Source of the DNA: Tenacibaculum soleae
GTDB lineage: Bacteria > Bacteroidota > Bacteroidia > Flavobacteriales > Flavobacteriaceae
Reading direction: 5' to 3'
Length of the DNA: 64,000 nt
NCBI RefSeq assembly: GCF_001693415.1
Contig: NZ_MAKX01000013.1
Span: 186,001 to 250,000, forward strand
Shown here one piece after another: positions 1 to 9,223 of this stretch. The notes below the pieces were generated by a model. That model did no database searches, was not told the DNA's origin, and saw only the letters and a program-made list of their open reading frames with translations. Every line of letters begins with the position of its first letter. Positions within the stretch are counted from its first letter, which is position 1. The position numbers were made by a program, and so were the translations under genes.

Positions 1-63
1 TTTTTAAAAAATTAAAAGAGGTGGTCATATTTGCAAAATAAAGTATTCAATAGTGCAAAAATT

Positions 64-77
64 ATGATATTTATCAT
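64..77. promoter_or_regulatory. FNR/CRP-like palindrome
   Basis: The 14-base sequence ATGATATTTATCAT is an almost perfect inverted repeat and fits the FNR/CRP-family half-site pattern TGAT-N4-ATCA. It lies beyond the ric terminator. If functional, it would most naturally serve a leftward gene outside the window. The family assignment rests on the pattern alone. Confidence 0.35.
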
Positions 78-79
78 GT

Positions 80-113
80 AAAAAGAGTATTCATTATGAA
101 TACTCTTTTTTTG
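80..113. terminator. Intrinsic terminator after ric
   Basis: AAAAAGAGTATTCA and TGAATACTCTTTTT form a perfect stem with a very short loop. T-runs on both ends mean it can act in both directions. It follows the leftward ric gene. Confidence 0.75.
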
Positions 114-126
114 TTTTAAAGCCATT

Positions 127-846
127 TTATTTTAGTTCTTTTTCTAAAGCAATTGATTTAGGGTGTAAAATATTATTTTCTAAGTGTATATGTTGATGTA
201 AATCTTGTTCAAATTCATCTAACTTAGCATATAAAGCTTTAAAAGTATTGCAAGCTTCGGCAGGGGGAGTATAGTTATTTGTTAAAGTAGCAATTTCTTT
301 AAAAATGTCACCAGCACTTTCATGTTCTTGTTCCATCATTCGAATAGGATTATTTACGGTTCCGAAAGGGGCTGAAATATTTTTTGTACCTGATTTTTTA
401 GCATCAACTAATTGTTTGATGAAAGGAAATAAAATCTCTTCTTCTTTTTGCATATGCGCTAATAATTCATTGGCAACTTCATGAAAAAGTTGATTTATTT
501 TTACAACTTCAGTGTAATGATGCCCGTGAACTTTGGCTACTTTATTTGCATATTCAGAAATTAAAGGTAAGCTTTCTTTTACGTATGAATGATGTACATT
601 TTCTATATAAATCATTAAAAAGTCTAACTCCCATTTATTGTAATCTTCTATAACATCTTTTATAGCATCTACAGCAGCAAGTTCTTTTTCAATAATTGTT
701 ATATCTACATTTTTTTTAGCACAAGCTTGGGTTACAGTAATATTACCGCCACAGCAAAAATCAATTCCATGTTTTTTAAAAACATGCGCAGTCTTAATGT
801 TTTCAGCAACATAATTTGCTACTGTCTTTTCGTTTTCTAATACCAT
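127..846 (-). CDS. ric: Iron-sulfur cluster repair di-iron protein (RIC/ScdA/YtfE family)
   Basis: The 239-residue protein starts with a ScdA_N domain carrying the CCGG motif (residues 31-34). A hemerythrin-like four-helix domain follows, with the expected His/Glu ligands (around H86, H110, H131, E135, H175, H221 and E223). Family members are cytoplasmic di-iron proteins that repair Fe-S clusters damaged by nitric oxide or oxidative stress. The length is normal for the full-length ScdA form. The start lies only 4 bases after the stop of the porin gene, so the two are probably co-transcribed from the FNR-like-box promoter near 2110-2153. That arrangement suits nitrosative or low-oxygen control. 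Confidence 0.93.
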   Translation of the reverse strand: MVLENEKTVANYVAENIKTAHVFKKHGIDFCCGGNITVTQACAKKNVDITIIEKELAAVDAIKDVIEDYNKWELDFLMIYIENVHHSYVKESLPLISEYANKVAKVHGHHYTEVVKINQLFHEVANELLAHMQKEEEILFPFIKQLVDAKKSGTKNISAPFGTVNNPIRMMEQEHESAGDIFKEIATLTNNYTPPAEACNTFKALYAKLDEFEQDLHQHIHLENNILHPKSIALEKELK

Positions 847-850
847 AATT

Positions 851-2092
851 TTATTTTTTAGAAGTGAATAGAGTAGGGTTAATAGTAACCATTGCCCATC
901 CCCAGTTATTAGTGTTATTGTTAGATATTCCTTTTAAAGCTTCCATTCCTTCTGAAGCAAACATTTGTGAATATCCTGCTTTAAATCCGATATTTTTAGT
1001 GTAGTTATATGCGTAAACTAAATCTATTTCTGTGCCTAATTGTTTAGAAACGTTTGCATTAATATCTGCTGCTGCAGAAAAACTATGTAAAAAGGCTGTT
1101 AAACTAGATTTTGGATTTAATTTAAAGTTGGCTTTTGCATATACGTCAAGTAAACCAACACTGTTAGCGTGGTTACCTACATAAAAATAATCCATAAACC
1201 CATTAAATTTATGATTTGTACCATATAATGGATTAAAAGCATTGTTTTTGCTAACAGCGGTATTATAATCATTACCACTTTGTAATTCAGTACCTAAACC
1301 AACTGTAGTTTTATCGTTTAACTTGTAATTAGCTTCTAAACCAAGTAAATAAGCACTTAAATCATTATTATTAACATCGTAACCAAATTGATAATATAAA
1401 TTAGCTGCTAATTGTAAATTATTTTGTTTTGTTTTTAAATGCGTACCAATTGTTTGGCTGTATTTAAGTCCGTCAGTAGATTGTAAACCGTTATTTAAGA
1501 ATAAAAAACTACCTGAAAAGTTACTCCATTCCTTATGCAACCATATATATTGCATTGCTTTGTAAGTATTAGGAGTTGTTAAATTTGTTTCTGTTAGGTT
1601 TTCTTTTGATTGATTAAAAGCCAAGCCTAAATCTGCTTTAAAAGACCCTTTTTTATATCTAAATAAAGCTAAATCATGACTACGTGCTTGTTGAGCCCAA
1701 CCTACATTACCAAATATTCTACTGTCATCATAAATAACTTCTTGACGTCCTAATTTTAAAGAATAATTAGCATCTAAAAGTATTTCTGCCCAAGCTTGAT
1801 GTAAACTCAATCCGTTATTATCGGAACTGTTTAATTGCGGTACATCTCCCCAAACCCTCACATCTTGGATACTTATATAAAAATTAAGTTTTTCGATAGA
1901 ATGGGCAAAATTTAAACGGGTTCTCTGTGAGGTAAATAAAGCTGCATTTGCATTGTCTGGAAATAAAGTTTTAAAACCATGCCTGTATTCCGCTCGAGGA
2001 CGTAATTCAGCATCTATCTTTAACTGAGAGTAAGTTAAAGTAGCAACCAAAAAGAGTATAATACTAAGTATTTTGTTTATTTTCATAATCAT
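851..2092 (-). CDS. Alginate-export-family-like outer-membrane porin
   Basis: The 413-residue protein has a Sec signal peptide (MKINKILSIILFLVATLTYS). The rest is rich in alternating aromatic and polar beta-strands and resembles Alginate_exp-type 16- to 18-strand barrels of Bacteroidota. The motifs LKLGRQEVIYDD and RTRLNF near the N-terminus are typical of this group. Two adjacent Met codons are possible starts (residue 1 or 3). The substrate cannot be read from the sequence. In Flavobacteriia such porins are often found near anaerobic or nitrogen-oxide genes, which agrees with the close coupling to ric downstream. The barrel-family call is firm and the substrate is unknown. Confidence 0.75.
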   Translation of the reverse strand: MIMKINKILSIILFLVATLTYSQLKIDAELRPRAEYRHGFKTLFPDNANAALFTSQRTRLNFAHSIEKLNFYISIQDVRVWGDVPQLNSSDNNGLSLHQAWAEILLDANYSLKLGRQEVIYDDSRIFGNVGWAQQARSHDLALFRYKKGSFKADLGLAFNQSKENLTETNLTTPNTYKAMQYIWLHKEWSNFSGSFLFLNNGLQSTDGLKYSQTIGTHLKTKQNNLQLAANLYYQFGYDVNNNDLSAYLLGLEANYKLNDKTTVGLGTELQSGNDYNTAVSKNNAFNPLYGTNHKFNGFMDYFYVGNHANSVGLLDVYAKANFKLNPKSSLTAFLHSFSAAADINANVSKQLGTEIDLVYAYNYTKNIGFKAGYSQMFASEGMEALKGISNNNTNNWGWAMVTINPTLFTSKK

Positions 2093-2109
2093 CTATTTTT
2101 AATTTAATA

Positions 2110-2153
2110 CAAATTTCAATAGAATGATGGCCATAAAAAATGATAAAGGTCAT
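2110..2153 (-). promoter_or_regulatory. Promoter with FNR/CRP-like operator for the porin-ric unit
   Basis: On the minus strand, GAAATTTG (2110-2117) matches the Bacteroidota -7 element TAnnTTTG at 7 of 8 positions. The box ATGATAAAGGTCAT (2140-2153) fits ATGAT-N4-ATCAT with one change. With a start site near 2104 the box is centred about 42 bases upstream, the classic position for activation by a CRP/FNR-type regulator. Seen directly: the sequence and spacing. Inferred: the regulator. Confidence 0.45.
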
Positions 2154-2374
2154 GTTTTGTGTTATCAATATTTAATTTTTATTTACTAACATAACTAGTA
2201 TAAGATGTTTTAGTAGTTTTTTTTGTATAAAACTTAGAATAATGAATGATAATTTTAGCAAAAAATGTGACAATATTTAATATAAGTTGAAGATATAAGA
2301 AGTAAAAGTATTAGTAAATAATAAAATAATAAAATAAGAAAGAAGAATAGGTGTAAAGGTGTAGTATATTAAAA

Positions 2375-2405
2375 AACAAAACCCAGTTATTATAACTGGG
2401 TTTTA
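2375..2405. terminator. Intrinsic terminator after the PorP/SprF gene
   Basis: AAAACCCAGTTAT and ATAACTGGGTTTT form a perfect stem followed by a T-run on the minus strand. The remaining gene-free part of 2093-2421 holds only AT-rich sequence besides the porin promoter. Confidence 0.8.
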
Positions 2406-3302
2406 AAAAAAGGAAACTATTTTAAAATAAAAATTTGAAAATAAATTCATGTGAACCGCTACTATATTTTGAAATATCATTAATGGCATGTTCATACGCA
2501 TATCCTACCTTAAACTCTTTAATAAATTGAAACATTAGTAATCCACTAAAAGATTCTTTTAATCTGTGAGAAACTCCAAATTCAACTTTATCTAAAAGTC
2601 CTAATGTTGTTGTTACATCTATAGAAAGAGGAACACCAGATACATAACGAGTCATGAAAGAAGGAGTTATTTTTAAATTATATTCACCTTCTAGATCAAA
2701 TGTATATCCAGAACCTAAATAAACATGTGGTTTATCTGAAGCTGAAGTAACTACATTTCCTTGCTTTTCAAACCTCTTACTTTGTAACAATACAGGAATG
2801 GATAAACTAACGTAATAGTTTTTTCCTTTGAGGTAAGCACCCGCACCAAAATTGGGATTTATACGGTTTACATTTTGATTAAAAAGAGGGTCGTTAATAT
2901 TTAAAGAATTTAAATCAGCATTAAAAAAAGAAGCGCCTGCTTTTAAACCTAAAAAAAGATCATTGTTTTCTGATAACTTTAATTTGTATGAAAAATCGAT
3001 ATAGACATCGGTTTCTTTAGCAATATATACCTGATCGTTAACAATAGATAAACCTAAACCTATATTTTTGCCAATAGGTGAAGAAATAGATAATGTTTGT
3101 GTATTAGGAGCATCTTTTATACCTACCCATTGTCCTTTAATTAAAGTAGTGAATTCTAAGCCATCATTACTTCCAGCATAAGCTGGGTTAATAACATTCA
3201 TATTTAGGTTATACATTGTAAATGATGGGTCTTGTTGTGCTTTAACTTTTACACATACCATAATTACTAATAAAGCAAGTGTATATTTTATATTATATAA
3301 TT

Positions 3303-5210
<1,908 letters not shown>

Positions 5211-5340
5211 AATATATATTAATAAAAATTTACCACAAGAGTACTATGCTTTAATAATTTTGTAACAAAGCACTTTGCGAATCGTAATTCTACTTTATGA
5301 ATGATTAAAATAATCTAAATCCATTACTTTAAATTCATAA

Positions 5341-5372
5341 AAAAAGCTCAATCATTACAACTGAGCTTTTAT
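5341..5372. terminator. Intrinsic terminator after the 150-residue secreted protein gene
   Basis: AAAAGCTCA (5342-5350) pairs with TGAGCTTTT (5362-5370) across a short loop. An A-run on the plus strand gives a U-run in the leftward transcript. Confidence 0.7.
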
Positions 5373-5409
5373 ATATTTTAAAAGTAAAATTCAATACAGA
5401 TATAATATG

Positions 5410-5862
5410 TTATAGTGTTTTTATAAAATTTACTATTTTTTGCTTGGTCATTATATCTGCTTTAGCCTTATTTTTACTGTAAAAATTACTATAAGTGAAA
5501 TCTGTCCAATCTTTACTTTTCTTATTTGCAGGTACCATCATTATAAAACTTTCGTGATCATAGGTAATCATATATAGCCCCATAATGTTGTAAAAAACAG
5601 GAACACCCATAGTTTGACTTTCGTCATTATTGTATTTATACATTGCTGGAGAGCATTTATTACAAGCAGCAACCATTAATACTTTATCTTTACCCCATAC
5701 ACCGTACTGAAATAGCTTTTCTTTGGTCATTTTACTACCAATTCCTTTTTCTGCAGCCATCAAATAATACTTTCCATTAATAGCTTTTGTAGGTTCTTTA
5801 CTTTGAGAATACAACAAGCAAGGCATTAGCAATACTAGTAGGTATTTAAAAAATATTTTCAT
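5410..5862 (-). CDS. Uncharacterised secreted protein, 150 residues
   Basis: I do not recognise this protein. It has a clear Sec signal peptide ending LLYSQS (about residues 1-21). The mature domain has a CNKC pair (near residues 68-71) and many aromatic residues. The short length and lack of further membrane segments suggest a periplasmic or surface-exposed soluble protein. It starts 13 bases after the stop of the 337-residue secreted protein gene, so the two form a likely operon with the terminator at 5341-5372. Confidence 0.7.
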   Translation of the reverse strand: MKIFFKYLLVLLMPCLLYSQSKEPTKAINGKYYLMAAEKGIGSKMTKEKLFQYGVWGKDKVLMVAACNKCSPAMYKYNNDESQTMGVPVFYNIMGLYMITYDHESFIMMVPANKKSKDWTDFTYSNFYSKNKAKADIMTKQKIVNFIKTL

Positions 5863-5875
5863 AATTGAATATTAT

Positions 5876-6889
5876 TTAGTTAATATTGATTGTTTTACCA
5901 CATCCTGAGTTTTTTCTATACACAAGTCTATTCGTAGAACTATAAGCATTACTACCACCGGACTTGGTTATTTTTTGTAAATAAGCGGCTCGATCACAAT
6001 TCCATGAAGCTGTGCCTCCTGCACTAATTTTTGTTCCTGGATTACGACTACCATTTGTGCCTACATAAATTGTACGACTGCTATTGTTACGAAGAGTTAC
6101 CGTATTTTTTGCTTTGGCTCCTTGGTAATTCGCTTCATTTAGTCTTTTTCTTCTTTGTAAATCTTTATACTCTGGAGTTGCCTTGATAGAGTCATTATAT
6201 CGTTTAATATCTTGTTCTCCTTTATTCTTTGCAGCTATAATATTTTTATCACCTTGTTTTTCTTTTGCTGTTCTAGCGTTTTGTTTAGCTTTCATAGCAA
6301 CTAAATAATCAGTAATTAACTTCTTTAAATTTTTACTTTGCAAGGCTTTGTGTTCTGCCCCATAATCAGGGTTCTTTTTAGACTTGTTTTTCGCTTCTTT
6401 TAATCTCTGAAAAAAAGACTTCTTTTTCTTTTTACCAGTAGTATTTCCTCCTTTTATTTTAACATAGATATCATCAATAAATTGAAACGAGGTTCCGTCT
6501 TTAGAAATTTTATCTAATACAAACACGTAGTCTCCTATAGCTACAATACCGTCTTTTTTATATTTATGTCTTATAACACTTTCATAAGGGTACCCACTAC
6601 ATTCGTAATACCCATCTATTACATTATATCCTCCTCCTTTTTTTCCTTTTTTTTCACCTTCAGCTACAACAGCTGCTATACTATATCCTTCACCAGTTGA
6701 AAGACGTTCAATTTTAAAATTAACTATAAATCGTTTTTCACTAATTTTATAAGTACCATCACCTTCTTTATCCCAAGCTTTTGTATATTCTTGATATTGA
6801 TCTTTCTCAGAAACATTATCAAATAAATTGTTTTGAGACACTACTGCTGTTGTTACTAATAAAGTAAGTATTAAAATTATTTTTTTCAT
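5876..6889 (-). CDS. Uncharacterised secreted protein with a basic central region, 337 residues
   Basis: This protein is not recognised. Residues 1-18 are a Sec signal peptide (LLVTTAVVSQ). A folded region of about 130 residues contains the block GYYECSGYPYESVIRHKYKKDG. A strongly basic, helical stretch with GKKKKKS follows (about 150-250). A C-terminal Gly/Ser/Asn-rich region of about 70 residues (NNSSRTIYVGTNGSRNPG) looks like a small beta-domain. It is probably co-transcribed with the smaller secreted protein downstream. The basic middle segment could bind anionic polymers, but that is only a guess from composition. Confidence 0.7.
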   Translation of the reverse strand: MKKIILILTLLVTTAVVSQNNLFDNVSEKDQYQEYTKAWDKEGDGTYKISEKRFIVNFKIERLSTGEGYSIAAVVAEGEKKGKKGGGYNVIDGYYECSGYPYESVIRHKYKKDGIVAIGDYVFVLDKISKDGTSFQFIDDIYVKIKGGNTTGKKKKKSFFQRLKEAKNKSKKNPDYGAEHKALQSKNLKKLITDYLVAMKAKQNARTAKEKQGDKNIIAAKNKGEQDIKRYNDSIKATPEYKDLQRRKRLNEANYQGAKAKNTVTLRNNSSRTIYVGTNGSRNPGTKISAGGTASWNCDRAAYLQKITKSGGSNAYSSTNRLVYRKNSGCGKTININ

Positions 6890-6907
6890 TGTAATATTTA
6901 TTAAAAG

Positions 6908-6950
6908 TTTAATAGCTGCTTGTAAAATACAAGTAGCTATTTTTTTTCTT
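6908..6950. terminator. Hairpin between the two secreted-protein units
   Basis: AATAGCTGCTTGTA pairs with TACAAGTAGCTATT with one mismatch. The long T-run is on the plus-strand side, so it would be strongest in the rightward direction. For the leftward lipoprotein gene above it the U-run is weak. Confidence 0.45.
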
Positions 6951-6961
6951 TAAAGATTAAA

Positions 6962-8983
6962 CTAGAAACAGTTTCCTGTGGTTGGTAATTGTGCAGCTGT
7001 TAATGCAGAATTTGCACTAAAACCATTGCAACTTGTTACATTAGCTGTATTCCAATTAGATAAATCTTGGCTAAAAGAACCTGCATTATTAAACATGGCT
7101 TGCATAGTAGTAGCATTACTTACATTCCAACCACTAATATTTTGATTAAAATCGGCTGCTCCAGCAAATAGCCCCTCCATCACTTTTACATTACTTACAT
7201 CCCAATTACTAATATCTTGATTAAAAGCAGTATTCTGAAACATATACCTCATAGTTCTTACTCTACTTACATTCCAATTGCTAATATTGCCGTTAAAAGA
7301 AGTTGCACTTCTAAACATCCCCGACATATTATTAACATTACTTACATCCCAATTGTTTAGGTTTTGATCAAAGGCTGATGCGCCAAGAAACATACTAGTC
7401 ATATTTACACTCCCACTTACATCCCAAGTACTAATATCACTATTAAAAACAATTGCATTTGTAAACATGAATGCCATGTTACTTACATTACTTACATCCC
7501 AACTACTAATATGACCTATAAATGATTTAGCATCGTTAAACATACTAAACATATTAGTGATAGTACTTACATCCCAATTATTTAAATTTGCGTTAAATGA
7601 CCTTGCTCTTTTAAATGTATTTGACATATCTGTTACTAAAGATAAATCTGGAGCATCAGTAGCTGTATAGGTAAGTTGTGTACAACCATAAAAAGCACCG
7701 TTCATAGATTTCCACTTAATATCTCCCCATTGTTTTATGGTTTGTATTTTATCAGTATCACCTGTATTATTAAAGTAAATAGCAGGAAAATTCCCTGTAA
7801 TTTTCACTTCATAAATACCTGCGGTAACGTAAGTATGTGTAGTATTAGCTGTTTGACTGGTACTAGTACTACCATCACCCCAATTTACAGTATAATTATA
7901 AGTTAAGCTGTTATTGGTAGGAATTGTTATGCTTTCGTTTGCAGTAGTGGTTTTCCAAGTTGTAATAAATCCATTAGTAGTTGGTTCTACAACATCGGTA
8001 ACATTAATAGTGATATCTTCTGTTAAAGAAAGAGAACCATCGGAAATCTGTATGGTAATATTATGGCTAGTAGCTGTTTCGTAATCTAGGCTTTTTCCAG
8101 GTGCTAAGCTTATTTCTCCATCAACGTTAATCTCAAATAAATTATTTGGGTTATTACTTAAAGAATAGGTAATAACATCTCCTTCAGGGTCTGTTGCTAC
8201 AATGGTACCAATAACAAAAGTATCAGTAATATCTTCTGCAGGATCATTTATTACACTACTGTCTCTAATTTGTGGTGGTTCATTTACATTAGTTACATTA
8301 ATTGTAATGTCTGCAGATGCTGTTAATACACCATCAGAAACTTCTACGGTAATTTGATATGATGTTTCATTTTCATAATCTAGAAAACGATTTGTAGCTA
8401 AGTGTAACTCTCCTGTGTTACTTTGCATAAACTCAAACATAGGGAGTGATGTATCACCGTTTTGAAATGCATTTTGTGTAATAGTGTATGTTAAAGTATT
8501 ATTATTGGCATCCGTGGCTACAATATTTGCTACTTCTGTAGCGGTATCTATGTTTTCATCTACATCAAAACCTTGTGCTACAATTTCAGGTGCAACGTTC
8601 TCATCTACATCAATAACATTTATAGTTATTATTGCCGATGCTGTTAATTTTCCATCTGATACTTCAATAGTAATTGTATGTTTTTTAGCTGTTTCATAAT
8701 CTAAAGACATTCCTGCTGCAAGGTTTAAATTTCCGTTATCAAAAATTTTAAATAGATTATTACTATTAGTTTTAATATTATAACTAAGTTTATCATCTTC
8801 AAGATCAGTAGCAATTACTTTTCCTATAATATTATTAGGTCCTAAATCTTCAGAGAAATTAAAAGTTTGTGCTTTTATTTCTGGGGCTGTGTTTATAAGT
8901 ATATTGTCTTCCTTATCACAACTAACGAAGGCTAATACTGTACATATTATAAATAATACTGATGCTTTAAATACTTTTTTCAT
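6962..8983 (-). CDS. Surface lipoprotein with cadherin-like, PKD-like and BspA-type repeats
   Basis: The 673-residue protein starts with a lipoprotein signal (lipobox LAFVSC, Cys 22). Three cadherin-like repeats follow (about 35-335), each with an L-D-Y-E-T-A motif and a DITINV strand. Next is a PKD-like domain (about 345-400, VNWGDGSTSTS). After that come about eight 24- to 25-residue BspA/DUF285-type repeats (about 440-655) with the core NWDVSNVxNMxxMF. The protein probably sits on the outer membrane surface and binds polysaccharide or another cell. It appears transcribed alone and ends close to the two-component pair, whose genes point the same way. Calls on the repeats are firm and the binding partner is unknown. 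Confidence 0.85.
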   Translation of the reverse strand: MKKVFKASVLFIICTVLAFVSCDKEDNILINTAPEIKAQTFNFSEDLGPNNIIGKVIATDLEDDKLSYNIKTNSNNLFKIFDNGNLNLAAGMSLDYETAKKHTITIEVSDGKLTASAIITINVIDVDENVAPEIVAQGFDVDENIDTATEVANIVATDANNNTLTYTITQNAFQNGDTSLPMFEFMQSNTGELHLATNRFLDYENETSYQITVEVSDGVLTASADITINVTNVNEPPQIRDSSVINDPAEDITDTFVIGTIVATDPEGDVITYSLSNNPNNLFEINVDGEISLAPGKSLDYETATSHNITIQISDGSLSLTEDITINVTDVVEPTTNGFITTWKTTTANESITIPTNNSLTYNYTVNWGDGSTSTSQTANTTHTYVTAGIYEVKITGNFPAIYFNNTGDTDKIQTIKQWGDIKWKSMNGAFYGCTQLTYTATDAPDLSLVTDMSNTFKRARSFNANLNNWDVSTITNMFSMFNDAKSFIGHISSWDVSNVSNMAFMFTNAIVFNSDISTWDVSGSVNMTSMFLGASAFDQNLNNWDVSNVNNMSGMFRSATSFNGNISNWNVSRVRTMRYMFQNTAFNQDISNWDVSNVKVMEGLFAGAADFNQNISGWNVSNATTMQAMFNNAGSFSQDLSNWNTANVTSCNGFSANSALTAAQLPTTGNCF
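7040..7600. repeat. Tandem BspA-type coding repeats of about 72-75 bases
   Basis: The plus strand shows repeated blocks containing TTACATCCCA and CTAATAT at a period of about 75 bases (for example near 7190, 7265, 7335, 7415, 7490 and 7565). They encode the NWDVSN repeats of the lipoprotein. They are moderately diverged, so they are old rather than freshly duplicated. Confidence 0.8.
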
Positions 8984-9223
8984 CCTTTTATTTTTATAGG
9001 TTTTTTAATTTAAAGACAACAATACTTCATTAACTAGTTTTTATAATAAACAACTTTGTGAATGGTAAATTGAGTTTGTAAAGGGTAAGTTTTTTATAAA
9101 GGAATTAATAGTAAGTTGTACTATAAAAGTTAAAAAAAAATGACGATGAGTGAAAAACTAGAAATCAAAAGTTTTTAATCATTACCAAAAAAAATGAGTG
9201 AAGTTATTGAAATTTGATATTAG

